Source: Spirodela intermedia (Eukaryota; Streptophyta; Magnoliopsida; Alismatales; Araceae). Taken from it: 64,000 nt of DNA. The stretch spans positions 3,142,892 to 3,206,891 of the forward strand of contig LR746265.1 in NCBI GenBank assembly GCA_902729315.2. The letters run 5' to 3'. Position numbers and translations under genes: made by a program. Within the stretch, counting starts at the first letter, position 1, and the number at the start of each line of letters is the position of its first letter. Shown one piece after another: positions 28,100 through 40,761 of the stretch. Under the pieces are notes generated by a model. It was not told the origin of the DNA. It did not search any database and worked only from the letters and a program-made list of their open reading frames with translations.

Positions 28100-29501
28100 G
28101 GCTGCAGAGAAATAAACCTAGGAAGACCGAGGGTCCTTGGTGGCTTTGATGAAGCGAACGGGGAATCTAAGGAGAAGGGGAAGACCCGGCGGAGGATGGA
28201 TCAAACGCCATGAATTTGCAGATGATTTCCAATGAAACCTTAGCGATGCCTCCCAACGAAGAACATCTCGTGAGGAAAAGGATTGGGATTGGAGCGTGTC
28301 GAACCTGACAAAGGCAAAGATTGAACGCAGAAGAACCTCGTCGAGTCTGTCCTCCCCTCCGACCTTCCCTTCGATGCCAGCCGCCAAACAGACGAGTAGG
28401 GAATGAACACCAGATGTAAACCGGAAAACCAGGGCACCGAAATCTTCCCTGAGGGAGGAGGCAAAAGAGGAAAAGAAAACAGAAGAAGCCCAGCACGGAG
28501 AGCGCAGGAGGAACAACCAAGATACCCTGGGATTTACATCAATTTATTGGCTGAGAAGAGAGAAATTCGAGCACCAGCAGCCCAGGATAGAGAAGCCGTC
28601 ACTCAAAAGCAAGCGACCCCCCGGCGAAAAGGAGAGAGGAGCCGAGAACAGAAGAGCTCCTGTCGAAAAAGGACGGAGGATGGTGGTGACGGGTCAAGTG
28701 GCCAAGCTTACTGCACCCTTCATCGCCACGGGGGCTGTCTTTTTGTGTTTATAAGGAGGGAGAAGGGAGGAGAGGGGAGGTGTAATGGGGAGAGAGAATC
28801 ACACCGTCCGGCTTCAAATCTCATGGGTCCCCAAATCCACATATATAGTGATATATAGGAATCAGCCAATCATCGTCGCGAGCAGAGCGGCAATCGTCGT
28901 AGTCGTCTGCATCATCTCCCTCCGCCACGGCGGAGCCACCCTCCTCTTTCCTCTACGCTGGGATCTCCCCCGCCGTCTCACACCTAAAAGGACGGCGACA
29001 GGACAGGCTGCCATTTACAGGAAAAGATCTTTTCACTTCGAACTGCTGAGATACTCTTACCCTCGTGTGTCTCGCGGCCTTCCCCTGTCATGTGTCACCA
29101 GCCAGGTCTCTTCACCATTCCATGTGGGGGAAGCTTTCATCTCCGGGACGACGACCTCCCCAGTAGACCTTGAGAGTCACCAGTCGGGTGGCGGTGATCC
29201 TCTCCCTCCAAGCTTCTTTCCACTGTGTCTCGGGGATTTTCCTCCATGAGGTACACTGCCATTTTCATTACTGTGCGAGCACCGCCGGTGACGACGATGG
29301 GCTACCAGCCGACCGAGAGGCCGGGGGAGTGGTAGAGTGGATTGTGTGGCTGAAATCTGAAAGCCCGCGCCTAAGTGGCCCAGCCCGTCGAAGAAAGGGA
29401 GTGGACTACCCCGTTGCACCCCCCCAATTATTACCTCCTTGATCATCATCTATCTCAATTTTTGCGATTTTTGCTAACCCTTGAAAAAAATAGATCACTG
29501 C

Positions 29502-29532
<31 letters not shown>
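29502..29532. repeat. (AG)n microsatellite
   Basis: About 15 uninterrupted AG units in intergenic DNA, 1.4 kb upstream of the CKX start. Confidence 0.9.
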
Positions 29533-29535
<3 letters not shown>

Positions 29536-30140
29536 CCTTGGTGAGGGAGCAACTTCTTTTAATACGCCAAGAGGCACTGCTAAAGAGTTTTGGAGGATGA
29601 AGCCCACAGATGGCTCTTCGTCTTGGACCGAATCCGGGCGATCAACCGTAGCCGGAGCTGAGCATACTTGGATGAAACGTAACTGGAGGACAGCGATAGA
29701 GCTGTGTATTCTGGGCAGCTCGTCACGAAACAGGTGAGTCGTCATCCTATTGGCGGAGCAAGTAGTCACTGTTAACAGCGACGGGCATTCCCCAGATAGG
29801 GTTTAGCCCAATAACTGTCACAAAGCTCGGTTGGAGGAGGCACGCCCTAGCACGTAAGCCCCCACCGCTACCGGCTTAATGGTTTTGTCCAGTCTCCAAA
29901 GGACAAAGCCCGAGGCATTCGCCCATATGAAATTAGATTTCCAATCTTAGAGATGCGGTTCTAGATAAGCTTGTGTAGCCGAAAATTTCAGACCCGCCTG
30001 CTGTCTTCTTAGCTTAGACATCTTAACCATTGAAGGCTCCAGCTGGTGTCCGTCTCGGTTCTCTTGCTAGCGACAGGAGTTTCAGAGCTGAAGAAGATGC
30101 CGTGAAGAGGAAACTCGCAGAACCTCTTAAGCTCAAGAGG

Positions 30141-30141
<1 letters not shown>

Positions 30142-30227
<86 letters not shown>

Positions 30228-30228
30228 G
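30142..30228. repeat. Compound (TC)n-(TATC)n microsatellite
   Basis: About 27 TC units are followed directly by about eight TATC units. The switch in unit is typical of a slippage-driven compound repeat and is likely polymorphic. Confidence 0.95.
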
Positions 30229-30352
30229 TCTAACTCGCTTGCTGTCTTGCCGTGCTTGAACACTAGGGCACACAGACGGGGATGTAGAGAGTTCCACTCC
30301 GTTAATTGAAATATTCCATTCACGTGCCGGCTTTGGAGCTCCACTCGCTCAC

Positions 30353-30829
30353 ATGCCTTCGTTTTCATCTGCTTTTTCTGATGTGATGGATTCTGGATAT
30401 GAGATAGCTTCCGCTAAACGAGAAACCATCGCAGTTTGTAGAAAGAACAATGAGAGAGAGAGAGGTTCTCCGGATTCTGAGATAGATAGTTTCCGCCATC
30501 ACCAAAGAGAAGTTCGGTGTGTGGGAGATGCTCCCCGCTCTCAGACGGGAATTCCTCTGCTGAAGAACCTACAGCCTAGGCAACCGTCTCCTGGGCAGCC
30601 GAAAAACATGACCTACCGACTCGCCAGCAGATTCCATGATCTTATCGAGCCACCTCCCGAGTTCAACCCTGATATGGTCATGAACGGAGCCCCCGACTCC
30701 CAGTCTGTCATGGCCCTCGAATCCAGATCACGAAGGATTTTCTGCGAGCTTACTTCCAAACAGGTCTCCGTGGACGATAGTAGATTCCTAGGTCCTGGGA
30801 CGGTTGCGTCCATTCTGAGGGTTCTCTGA
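30353..30829 (+). other. Unrecognised 158-codon ORF
   Basis: The longest ATG-started ORF in this part of the intergenic stretch. The product is hydrophilic and low in hydrophobic segments, has no motif I recognise, no flanking exon and no obvious promoter. Its second half (RLASRFHDLIEPPPEFNPD) looks less random than the first. It could be a chance ORF, part of a non-coding transcript or a lineage-specific gene. Existence as a gene is not supported beyond ORF length. Confidence 0.15.
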
Positions 30830-33800
30830 AAGATTCATCTCGACCACCAACTCCTTCGAAACAAATTAAACGGTCGAAATCAGTATGTGGTAGACTAATT
30901 CAAATCTCATTTAATGCTTCCATATTCTTTAATATAAATATATACAATCACGACCCGTCAAGTTAATTTTTATTTATTTATTAATTAACGTATGATGGGG
31001 AATAAGATCCGAGGGATCCTCCCCGCACTTTCAAAGATTTGGCATCTGTCGTTCGCATGTGGTGTAAAATTTCTGCAAATGGAAGCTTCAAGTGGGCTAC
31101 TTCTATTCTTCTTTGCGTCATGTAGGCTCGCATCGAGCCTGGAAAACAACTTCAATGTCTATTTTTTTAATAAGAAATCAGAGCCGAGACCTGTTTCCAT
31201 GGAATCATATCTCGTTGGTACGATCTTCCAGCTCGTGTCCCGTACGATTACGTTATCACGAGCTCTCGAATGGGAGCGACGAGCTCAGACGGGCCCCATC
31301 GCTTACAATACATCACGAGGGAGCGATTCGAAGAGGGCGGGACGACAGGCTCCGGTCCCTAGTTGAGAGGAACTTGAGAAACATTAGAAAATTTAAACTC
31401 CCTGTAAATTTTTGCTTGGATCTCCCTGTAAATTGGTCGTGCGCCTCTCGAGGACGGCGTCGCCGAGAGTATCATCGCCATCATTTACAATGGTATCGTC
31501 GGGCAGCGATCCAGCCGTGTGCCCCAGGAAATCGTCGTCAATGGCAGGAAATTATCCTTGCTCTCCAGACCACCCATCGACCCGACCTCATCACTATCTG
31601 TGATCTTGATCGCCGTCCTCGTCAATTCATCGATTTATCAAGCCGTTTGTCCGAGAATTCATGACCCGCATTGAGCTCACTCCCATCTAACGAAGAGCGG
31701 ATGCCCACAGGCTTCTTCGAGGTGGCATCGGTGGTGTGGGTGGCTCCTCCGTCTCTCTTTCCTGCTTATGGTGGTGCCGGCGCCGGCGGGGTCAGTGGCC
31801 GGTGCGGATCGGATACGAGAGGGACCCCCGAGGGGCCCCGCTCCGCCCTAAAAAGGACCGAGAGGACGCGCTGGGTCCCGTCAAACGAAATCCCCGTCCA
31901 AGTCGAGGGCGACAGGCCCCTTTCCGCGCAGGTCTTTCGTTCTCTCTCGGGGAAGTGGAAAGCGGGCGGACCGACATCCTTTCCACCGGGCCAGCGAAGA
32001 TTCGGGGCTTCAATGGCCAACACCTGCGGGCCCGGCTGCTGTACCCCGCTGCTATACCAGGGACTGTGATCGTTGAAAGCCCGATGACCACAGATATCAT
32101 CACCTCCTGCATGAAGAAACGGAGCCCGTCCACCTGGATGTTTCAATGCAGAACCTCGTCATGGCCGCTGATCGCGTGACGTTCATTGCGTCTCGTAAGA
32201 CTGTTCGCTCCTCCCATCGGGAGAGAGGAAGAGAGCAAGAGAGAGGGAGAGGTTTCGGTGTGCCTTCTCGTCGAGGGCGCATTAAATGGCGACGTTTTGA
32301 GAGGCTCTGCGAGGGACGAAGCCCTTGCCGACCAACCCGTGTAGCATAGGTGCCCCACAGGGTATTCCCTCCCGGGGCAATAGACGTGGGGCTCTCGGCA
32401 CCGGTTTGCCCCGAAGAGGACGCGGCGTGGGCGCGGCGGCAAAACAACAATCCCAGCGCCCACGCTCTCGCGCCGCCTCCGGGGGTCTCCCTGGCTACGC
32501 GTACGCCGCGCTGTCGTTCGGTTCCCCCACCCAGAAAGCTCCGTCGCCCAGATCACCTCAATCTTCTCCCATCATATTCCCTCTGGACTCTTCCCAGCCA
32601 CCCTCCCAGTTTGACCCTCTCTTTCTCCCACCACCTCTTCAAATCTATCACTGGTGTTTACACGACGCTCCGGACGATTGATCGGAAACCCTATCTGATG
32701 AAAGCTTATGGGCTCCGTCCGCGGCGGGCCCGAGGGCCCCTCGCCCGCCGGCTTCTGACGTGCGCGCCAAACCATCCCTACCCTCCCCCCCCGGCGCAGT
32801 CGCGAGCGGACGCGTGTATCTTCACATGCCCAGCGGGGTCGTCTTCCTCGATCGCGCTGTGGACCGTCCTAAGATCGCCGTGGGGCCGGTCAAGATTTCA
32901 TCAGCCCGATTCCGTCGACCGGACCCATTATTTGTGCTGCCCGAATGTGTCAGCCCGTCTGGTTCTGCCTTCTCTCTCCCTCTTTCTTCTCTCCTGTTTC
33001 AGCATGTGGTTTGGCGGCCGAACGATAATTACTATTAATCATTTGAGTGATGATTAGCGTCTCCATCGGTCAGCGTCACGTCAGGTGGCTACAAAGTAAA
33101 ATCTTTCTCTAGATTTATTTCGCTAGACAAACTGAGAGCCGCAGCTTTAGAGCCGCTACTACCTCACCGAGTGAGTCATCCTGTTTGCGTGGACCGCCTG
33201 CCGTCGCTAGCACGCCGGCTAAAGTTGCCCGTGTGCCGGCACGGCTTCGCTCGATTGCAGCTGATGTGATCGGCCCGCCGCGACGTCGCCTCCCATGTTT
33301 CACACGGTGCACCCTCCCTCGTCTACCATCGCACAATCTCGGAGGCGAGTTGGCCGCTCTACTGGTTTTACGAAGCCTACAGTTAACTGTGCACGCCAAA
33401 TCCATGATGAGGATCACTGGGAGCAATAATAGCGGACTGACTAATTTAAGATCATGGGGTGAGCTGGTGGTATCCGCATGATTCAACAGCCCGGATTTTA
33501 TAAGAGGAAACCAGTCAAAATTTACCGACTAATCCAGGGACACGCCGATTCACTTAATGGGCACTAGAGTTTTTTAGTGCTGTGCTTGGACCGACGCAGC
33601 GTCAGGTTGTGTTTTTTTTCTCGCTCTGCGTGTGCAATATTCGGAGCTGTCGTTCGTCTCGGCCAGAAATCGGTTTCGTTGCGAGCTTCGGTGTGTAAGC
33701 GGACATCTCGAAGCCTTCACCTGCACAAAAACAATGGAGATTTGGGATCGGATTTGGTGTTTCGTCCTCATCGGTTTTCTAGCTATTCGCCCATGGTTCA

Positions 33801-34892
33801 GGTGATCCTTAGTTGACTGACATCACTGTTAAACATGGACGATGCCATCAAGTTATTAGAGAGTGAGAGAGAGGGATGGGCGATGTCACGTGGGTGATCA
33901 TGAACAATTGCTTCATGAGATAAAACAGGTTCTCGAAGACCACGTCTCATAGCCAATTGGGCTCATTTCTTTCCTCTCGATTGATGCAAGCCAGAAGGGT
34001 CAACTACTCTTTTCTTCGGATGATCCGATCCGATCCGATCCGATGTAGTCCACGATACCATGTAAATTAGTTTATTGTATCTGATACGAGTTATATCTAG
34101 CTAATATGCTTCGAGATTTATCTGTCTTGATAGAGGTCTGTCACTGACTAGCGTAAGAGGTGCGGCAAGGAAAGCCAGACAACAACGGAGGTTTCAGCAG
34201 ATGTTCTGTTCTGGGGAACGCCCATCAGAGCAGTTCCTACCATCTGGATTTTCTGGGCTGACGATCAGGAAACAAAGGGAAGCAGTGAAAAATTAAGCGA
34301 CCCGACATGACTAAATTGGATGCCTCGATGTCTAAACTAGATTAAGACATGTGAGCACACTCCGCTTATTTTCCAATTAATAAATAGTCACATCTGACAC
34401 AATATAAGAATAGTATACCTTATACTTTAGGTTTATTAGTTTGGATGTAAAAATATCATTTAGTACGAGTCTGTTGAACCACAAGGTTTGATGTTCTTTT
34501 TCAGTTTGGTGTGCTTTATCATCAAGCTAACGTCAATGCGGTGTGTGTGGCATACCCACTTGCATTATTGCCCTCTTTGATGGCAAGACTCCTCTTCAAT
34601 CCTTAGTTCAAGGGTTTGGCTAGAGTCCTGGGTGAGTACGATTGATTACAGAAGATGCTCAAGGACCAATACAAGGGGTTTGACAACAGAAAAATAGTCA
34701 GCAGAAATTAGTGCATTTAATGTTACCAAGAACCAATGTCTATTTAAGATCAACGACAAAGGTAAAATATTGAGAAATGACTCAATAGTTGGCTAAGCTA
34801 AAAGGTGAACCAATTTTATTCTCAGTTGGTTGTACAGTGGCAGCTTACGCAAGGTTATAGAAGATGAAATCTAGGCATGACCTGCAAAGTTC

Positions 34893-34925
34893 GTTGCACC
34901 CATTGTACAAGACAATGGGTGCAAC
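34893..34925. repeat. Perfect 14-bp inverted repeat with 5-nt loop
   Basis: Arms 34893-34906 (GTTGCACCCATTGT) and 34912-34925 (ACAATGGGTGCAAC) are exact reverse complements around ACAAG. It sits in gene-free AT-rich DNA. Confidence 0.9.
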
Positions 34926-36526
34926 AAGACATTAGACTAAATGAATTGATTGCACAAGACATAATCCTTGTTAAGGCAAGACCTACGCAGCCCTCTTCAA
35001 ATCAGATGGGCCAGACCTGATAGGGAACAAGTGACATGAAGTTTAATTGTTTTCAAAATTATTTCTACGATTTTACATGGAGTAAATGCATATCTCCAGA
35101 GGATACAAATGGATAAAATTGTCACTAGATCTATAACTTACGAAATTTCTTTTAAGTTCTAGAAAATGGAGAAAACGTTGTACATATGTAAACCTTGTAC
35201 TTAGTCTTTATTAACTTCATTAGAAAGTTGATTTTGATTATTAATGGAGTTGGCATAATGACATTATATCTATTAAATGGAGAACTGTATGTCTAATTTT
35301 TATACATTCTATGGTATTTTGATATTTAAAATCATCAAGATGCTACTAGAAATAATATCACATAAAGTATCAAGTATATTCATAAAATGTTGCCTTTAGG
35401 AGCCTAAGTTATTTTAATGATAAGAAGTATACATAAGGGTAGTTTGGTAAATAAAAAAAATAGACTTACATGATAAGATTATCTAGACTATGCTTATTGA
35501 GAAAAGTCTCAAAGCTAAGTGAAATAATCAATATTTATGCTTAAAAAGGAATAAAATGATTTTGGATGGAAGTTGGTATCACATTCATAATCATGTGTGA
35601 GACCAACAAATAGTGGAGCAACAATTAACGAATCAAAGTTCAATTATTTAGGTTTACTATGTTTTTTACAAGATTACAAAATATTTACCAAGTTTAAATT
35701 TCAAGCAAAAATATGACTCAATAATAGACCACTATACTTTTTTTACATGATCATTGAATGGCCCAATAAACTTCATATAATGTGGGAGTTTCCTCACATC
35801 ATGGAAGAGAGAAATCAATGGATATAGTTTCCACAGTACCATCTTCCTCTAACTAGTCAAATCAAGAATTTTGCATCATTGAGCACCAAAAGAAAAGAAG
35901 ATCATGCTTAAGCTTCTTTATGTAGACATTACATTTGTATGATAATCATATAGAAATGACACAATGTATATTATAATTGGTACATCATATGTAGGTTTAA
36001 TAAAAGATCTTCAAGTTTATATTGACTTTTATCCTCACTTGCTAAAAGGGTAATTTCATTCTAAAACATGGAATAAAGTAATTTTCCTACATGCATCATG
36101 AAAGTTGCTTTTATCACCAATCACAAGGAAAATAGTTATCGCATTCATATTTTTATTTTGAACTTCAAATTTAATATTTGTGAATTAATTTTATTTTTAA
36201 AGAGTAAGAACTCCACTTGCACTGGCATGAATAAAACTTATCTTACAGAAAAACATAGTTTCTCATAATCATTTAATCTCAAATAATTGCATATATAGTA
36301 TGCACACACTTTCATTTGTGTATCACCTACCATGTATTAGATCAATGCTTACCTTTCATGATTATCATTTACACGTGTCATTTAATCCTATATTTCATTA
36401 AATTTTAATTTTCTATATTCAACCATTCAACTAAGTAAACATTTATCTTACTTCTCAATATATGATCATGTGATGTGAAAAGTGAAAAGTCATTAAATTT
36501 GTCAACAATGGTTGTAATTTAGTGAG

Positions 36527-36797
36527 AAGATGAGATATAGTTAAGGAACATTAATTAGAGAAAAGTGTTGAGGCCTATAGGTTGACCATGTAAAAGGGTG
36601 ATTGTGGAAGTCAGTCCTAGTCACTTATAATAGTCTTGAGGAGTCTCAAGTCTTGATAGGATTGAATTATTCATATGAGAGTATGACGATAAAACACATG
36701 ACTAAGTGGGCTATGAGTTAAAACATAATAGTTGGCTCAACAACAACCAAGGAACAAAAAATATGAGAGGATTAAATTTAACTATAAAAATTAATTA
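36527..36797. repeat. Dispersed repeat, copy A
   Basis: Begins GAAGATGAGATATAG and contains GTTGACCATGTAAAAG, TAGTCTTGAGGAG and CAACAACCAAGGAA. It is directly followed by diverged copy B in the same orientation. The shared blocks run in the same order with point changes and short indels. Confidence 0.7.
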
Positions 36798-37110
36798 GAA
36801 GATATGAGATGTAATTAAATTAACATTAATTAGATGAGAGTGTTGAGGCTTTAAATCTCATTACTCCATCCATTTAGACAATAGTCTCTCTAGATATAGG
36901 CCGACCATGTAAAAAGACAATTGTAGAAGTAGGGCCTCATCATTTATAGTAGTCTTGAGGAGGCCCAAGACCTAATAAGATTAAATCAGCCATATAAGAG
37001 TAGGGTGACAAAGAATAAGACAAAGTGAGCTATTGAGTTCAAACATAACAACTAACTTAGCAACAATCAAGAATAAAAGAACATGAGATGATGAAATTTA
37101 ACTGTAATCA
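36798..37110. repeat. Dispersed repeat, copy B
   Basis: Tandem, same-orientation relative of copy A, with about 45 extra bases before CCGACCATGTAAAA. It contains TAGTCTTGAGGAGGCCCAAG and AGCAACAATCAAG. It is clearly older than the 43.4-kb duplication because many positions differ from copy A. Confidence 0.7.
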
Positions 37111-39751
37111 TTATACACCTATTAGGGTTGAGAGAAGTAACAAATCATTGAATATAGCACCTTCAACCACCACCAACCTATGGGTCCAATTAAATTAAAG
37201 TCGCATCAACTTCCCTTATAACTAGAGCCATGAAAAAGGTTAGAGCTGCCTCTATTCACAAGCATCAACCTAAATGAATTGATCTTTAAAGTGAAGTTCT
37301 ACTTCACAAACTATCAGCTATCTTTTCTAGAAAATTTGTCAAAAGTCAACCTCCATTTACAAGGAAGGCTTTGTACTAATTTCAATTGATTGAGGATAAG
37401 TAATCAGTTTAGAGTTGAAAAAAATTAAAATATCAAATTTTAGAATGTTATGGGCCCAAGCATTTCAATTTCTTCTGTCAATAATTTCTTAAGCTTACCT
37501 AAATTGGGATGATGGAATAATACAAAGAAGATTTTAAGTTACTATTGAAAGTAATCCATAATGTTCTAAAAGAAATACTCGATTGAACATTTTTAAAGTG
37601 CCTCTTCAAAGACATCCCAAGCAATTTTATATCTTAAATTTCAATAGTATTGAGTCAATTATGAAGGTTGTCCAGTGGGTCAAAATCAAACTCCTCACCC
37701 TTACAAAGTTGAGATAAGTAGTCGACCATGACTCACATAAATGACAAAACTAAATGTTCTAATATATAATTCAATAAGACCTATAACTCTATCACCCATA
37801 GTTTCTAGAAAACAAGAGGAGGGGAGATTTCAAGTAGGCCACATCACATTCACTTAACCAAATGTCCAACAAATAGTAGAAGTTACATCTCACAATAATA
37901 GAGATTTAGGCAAGATGGTCCAAAAAATTATGTTTATACTGCGATAATAAATTTTTATGTGAACAGAGGAAAAAAAAGAATTGAACACATAAACACAAAA
38001 AGGAATTGAGCATCTTATTTATTCTAATCAACTTAGATTCTTTTATGAATTCTACAAGCTGTGATATGAGACTCATCTAACACCTTAACTAAATAAGGAA
38101 CCTTAACCCATATAGAGGTAACATTAAATTCTATGTCATACACTTGGGCTCTAAAATTCTAAAGACATGTTGACATCAAATTGATTTCCATCTAAGTCAA
38201 AATATGAGCCACTCATGACTTCATTAACCATTAGTAGAAGAACTTAGTTTTTTAGTGTTAATGATATTGAATTATCAAGTGATCATCAAAATATGAGTAG
38301 CTATGTCAAGAACATAAGTACGTAGAAGTCTCACAATTGACTTACTAATAATCTTTATTTGCAAGAATTTATTAATCATGTTGATGGTAACAATTGGCAT
38401 CTTTCTTAAACTCTTTCCATGCTGAAATAGAGAAGGTAACGTTGATAGAAGATTTCTTAGAAATCACCAATCCTATCAATCTTTATACTATGGTAAGACA
38501 AATTTGTTAAGGTGAGATCTAGTATGAATTATTATAACTGATCCTTGGTGATCTAGAAGACATATCCTAGCCCCTTATAACTAAATTACAATATCAATTC
38601 TCGAAAATATTTGAAGACATCAAGGGGCTTCCTTCAAAATACAACATAGAATATAAAATTATGTTGAAATCCAAAAGTAAATTAACCCACACATGACCTT
38701 TCAACTGTCCATATTTTAAAAAAATGGAATTATCAAAATAATTGGGTAAAATATTAGCTATAAGGATCACTTAACATTCACAAAACCTATTTTTGAGCTT
38801 CAATCTCATCATAAGAAAGATATAGATCATATGATGATTATTTGTGGTCTACCGCATGCTAAATAAGATCACCATTCTTAATCGACTAGCACACTCTAAA
38901 CAATAGCGTGTCATCAGAATTCTTAATTTGAATAATAATCTCAATGATAGTATTTTAACTCACTTTTGAAGATAAAGACATGTTAATTAATTGAGGATCT
39001 TTAGACACAATATTAAGGATAATATACTTACAAGTTGAAATATCTAAATATAAATATGATAAAAGATTTAAATTATGAATCATAGATGGTAGGCCATTAA
39101 GATAATATGTAAATTAAAGACAAGTCAAATGATATCTCTTGATTAAGACCTTGAAATAAGAAATATCTATTAATCAATCACAAATCTATAAATAAAATAT
39201 TATGAATAATTGATGGCAAGTGGGACCCATCTCCATCAGCTTAGGAGACATCGACAATCCAAGTTCAACCTGATCAATGTGCGAAGACAAAGAAGCCTGG
39301 CTTTTGCTACATGACCTAACCCTTCAGGACGACAACATTCCACCTCCATGATGACGATGAGCTCAAGCTCACCCATATCTTTTTTTGTATTTTCACGTTG
39401 ACTTGTTAGACCTCACATTTGTGCGTTAGCAGGCCCAAATTCTATGTGTGTGTGTGTTGTTGTTTGTCTCCCTTTCTTTAGGGTTTTATTGAGTCTCTCT
39501 TTGAGGCCCAATTAAAACCCTAGGGGGGGGACTTATGTGTCTTTCTTTTTGGGCCTCTTTTGGAGCTTATTTGGGTCTTCATTTGAGGCCCACTTAAGCA
39601 CCATAAGAGGGCCCTCCTCTTTCTCCTTTTAGGGGAGCTTATTGGGTCTCTCTTTAAGAGGCCCAATAAACCCCTTTTGTAGTCTTTGTGGCTTATGGGC
39701 TTGAGGGTCTCAAGTGGGCCCACCCCCCCTTAGCCCACTTGTGGGGCCCCA

Positions 39752-39759
39752 TATAATGG
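39752..39759 (+). promoter_or_regulatory. TATA box inside the solo LTR
   Basis: CATATAATGG at about one quarter of the LTR, after the pyrimidine- and GGCCCA-rich part. It would mark the U3/R boundary if the LTR reads on the plus strand. Confidence 0.4.
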
Positions 39760-40470
39760 GAGGTAGGCCCCCCTCAAAAGAGCGCCGTATTTTTGAGAGA
39801 GACTATCGTTTTGTGAGTACCTTCTCCGTGATCTAGGATAGGGAGGGAAGGAGGAAGAGGAAGGCCGTCGATACCCCCTTCGAGGACTTCGTTAGTCGTG
39901 ACGCTGCTGCCCGAGAAGTCCCGCCGCCGCCTGAGACCACTGCCGCTGCCGGCTATCTCATTGCCGCCCGGGAGCTCGCCGCCGTCACCGGACGAAACGG
40001 TCGCGGTTGCCGCTGCAGCCGCCGCCGCCTCTGCTGGAACCCCGTCACGCCGTCGTGACGAAAGGCGCTCGCTTCGCCTCCCTACGAGCCGTCGCCGAGC
40101 ACTCCGCCGGAGTCCCTCGACTCCTGGTTCGACTGCCGCCTCTTCCTCCGGAACTCCACAATAAACTCGCCGGAGCCGCCCTCCGCCGCTCCGCCCAGTC
40201 GCTGGCCGTTCGCCGACGAACGCCGACCTGCCGCCGACGTCGGAAGAGACCCTGCTGCCGTGCCGACGAGCCAGATCCAGTCCAAGCTCCGCACAGGCCC
40301 CCGTCGGAGTTTCCCGACGATCCGCCGCCGTCGCGCCGTTTCCGGCGCCGCCTAGACCAGGAGGGCTCCACCCTCCCTGGTATTGCCGGCCGGATCGTCT
40401 CCTTTGCTCCGCTTCCCGGCGCCGCCATAGAAGGCCGACCTTTCCGGCGACGGTTGGGTCTCCTCCCAAC

Positions 40471-40590
40471 CGCTGACGCTCGGCATTCCCGCCGAAGCGC
40501 CGCTGACGCTCGGCTTTCCTGCCGAAGCGCCGCTGACGCTCGGCATTCCTGCCGAAGCGCCGCTGACGCTCGGCCTTCCCGCCGAAGCGC
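40471..40590. repeat. Four 30-bp tandem repeats within the LTR
   Basis: Units start at 40471, 40501, 40531 and 40561, each CGCTGACGCTCGGC followed by a variable A/T/C-TTCC-C/T and GCCGAAGCGC. They differ at two or three positions. On the minus strand they read as an RRFGGKAERQ-like ten-residue repeat within an open frame (39774-40628). Confidence 0.95.
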
Positions 40591-40684
40591 TGCCGCCGCG
40601 CGCCGGCTCTTGCAGCCCGCGCGCCCACCCGGCGCCACTGCCCGCGTGCCCTAGGGCACGCCGCGCGGCTTGCCGTGCGCGCCC

Positions 40685-40761
40685 GCTAGCGTGCCCTTCG
40701 GCCCACCAGCGGGCCCACGCCCACTAGCGTGCCCTTTGGCCCACCTGCAGGCCCACGCCCA
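40685..40761. repeat. Two 38-bp GC-rich tandem repeats in the LTR
   Basis: Two near-identical units, CTAGCGTGCCCTT(C/T)GGCCCACC followed by AGCGGGCCCACGCCCA or TGCAGGCCCACGCCCA, lie end to end just downstream of the 30-bp repeats. Confidence 0.8.

Larger units (their letters stand above)
28100..33900. other. Unassigned intergenic stretch upstream of CKX
   Basis: 5.8 kb without a recognisable gene. The first 700 bp upstream of the CKX ATG contain TATA-like sites at about 28748-28756 (read TTATAA on minus) and 28843-28858, so the CKX promoter is probably here. Microsatellites sit at 29502-29532 and 30142-30228. The segment 31.4-33.1 kb is GC-rich (cgg/gcc-rich) and gives overlapping ORFs on both strands up to 235 codons (32350-33057, plus). 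None shows a domain, a splice pattern or a signal I know. A 158-codon ORF at 30353-30829 is described separately. Confidence 0.5.
33900..39210. repeat. AT-rich decayed repetitive DNA, left of the solo LTR
   Basis: 5.3 kb of AT-rich sequence with stop codons in every frame and no gene. It holds a perfect hairpin (34893-34925) and a diverged tandem pair of a dispersed repeat (36527-37110). Its composition contrasts sharply with the gene-bearing flanks, as expected of old transposon remains. No intact transposon gene is visible. Confidence 0.55.

Noticed and set aside
32350-33057. 235-codon ORF on plus
   Set aside because: Proline/arginine-rich, overlapped by frames on both strands and matches no family; a GC-rich composition artefact is likelier.
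40471-40590. CRISPR-like array
   Set aside because: The four units are contiguous 30-bp tandem repeats without unique spacers, in a plant retrotransposon LTR.
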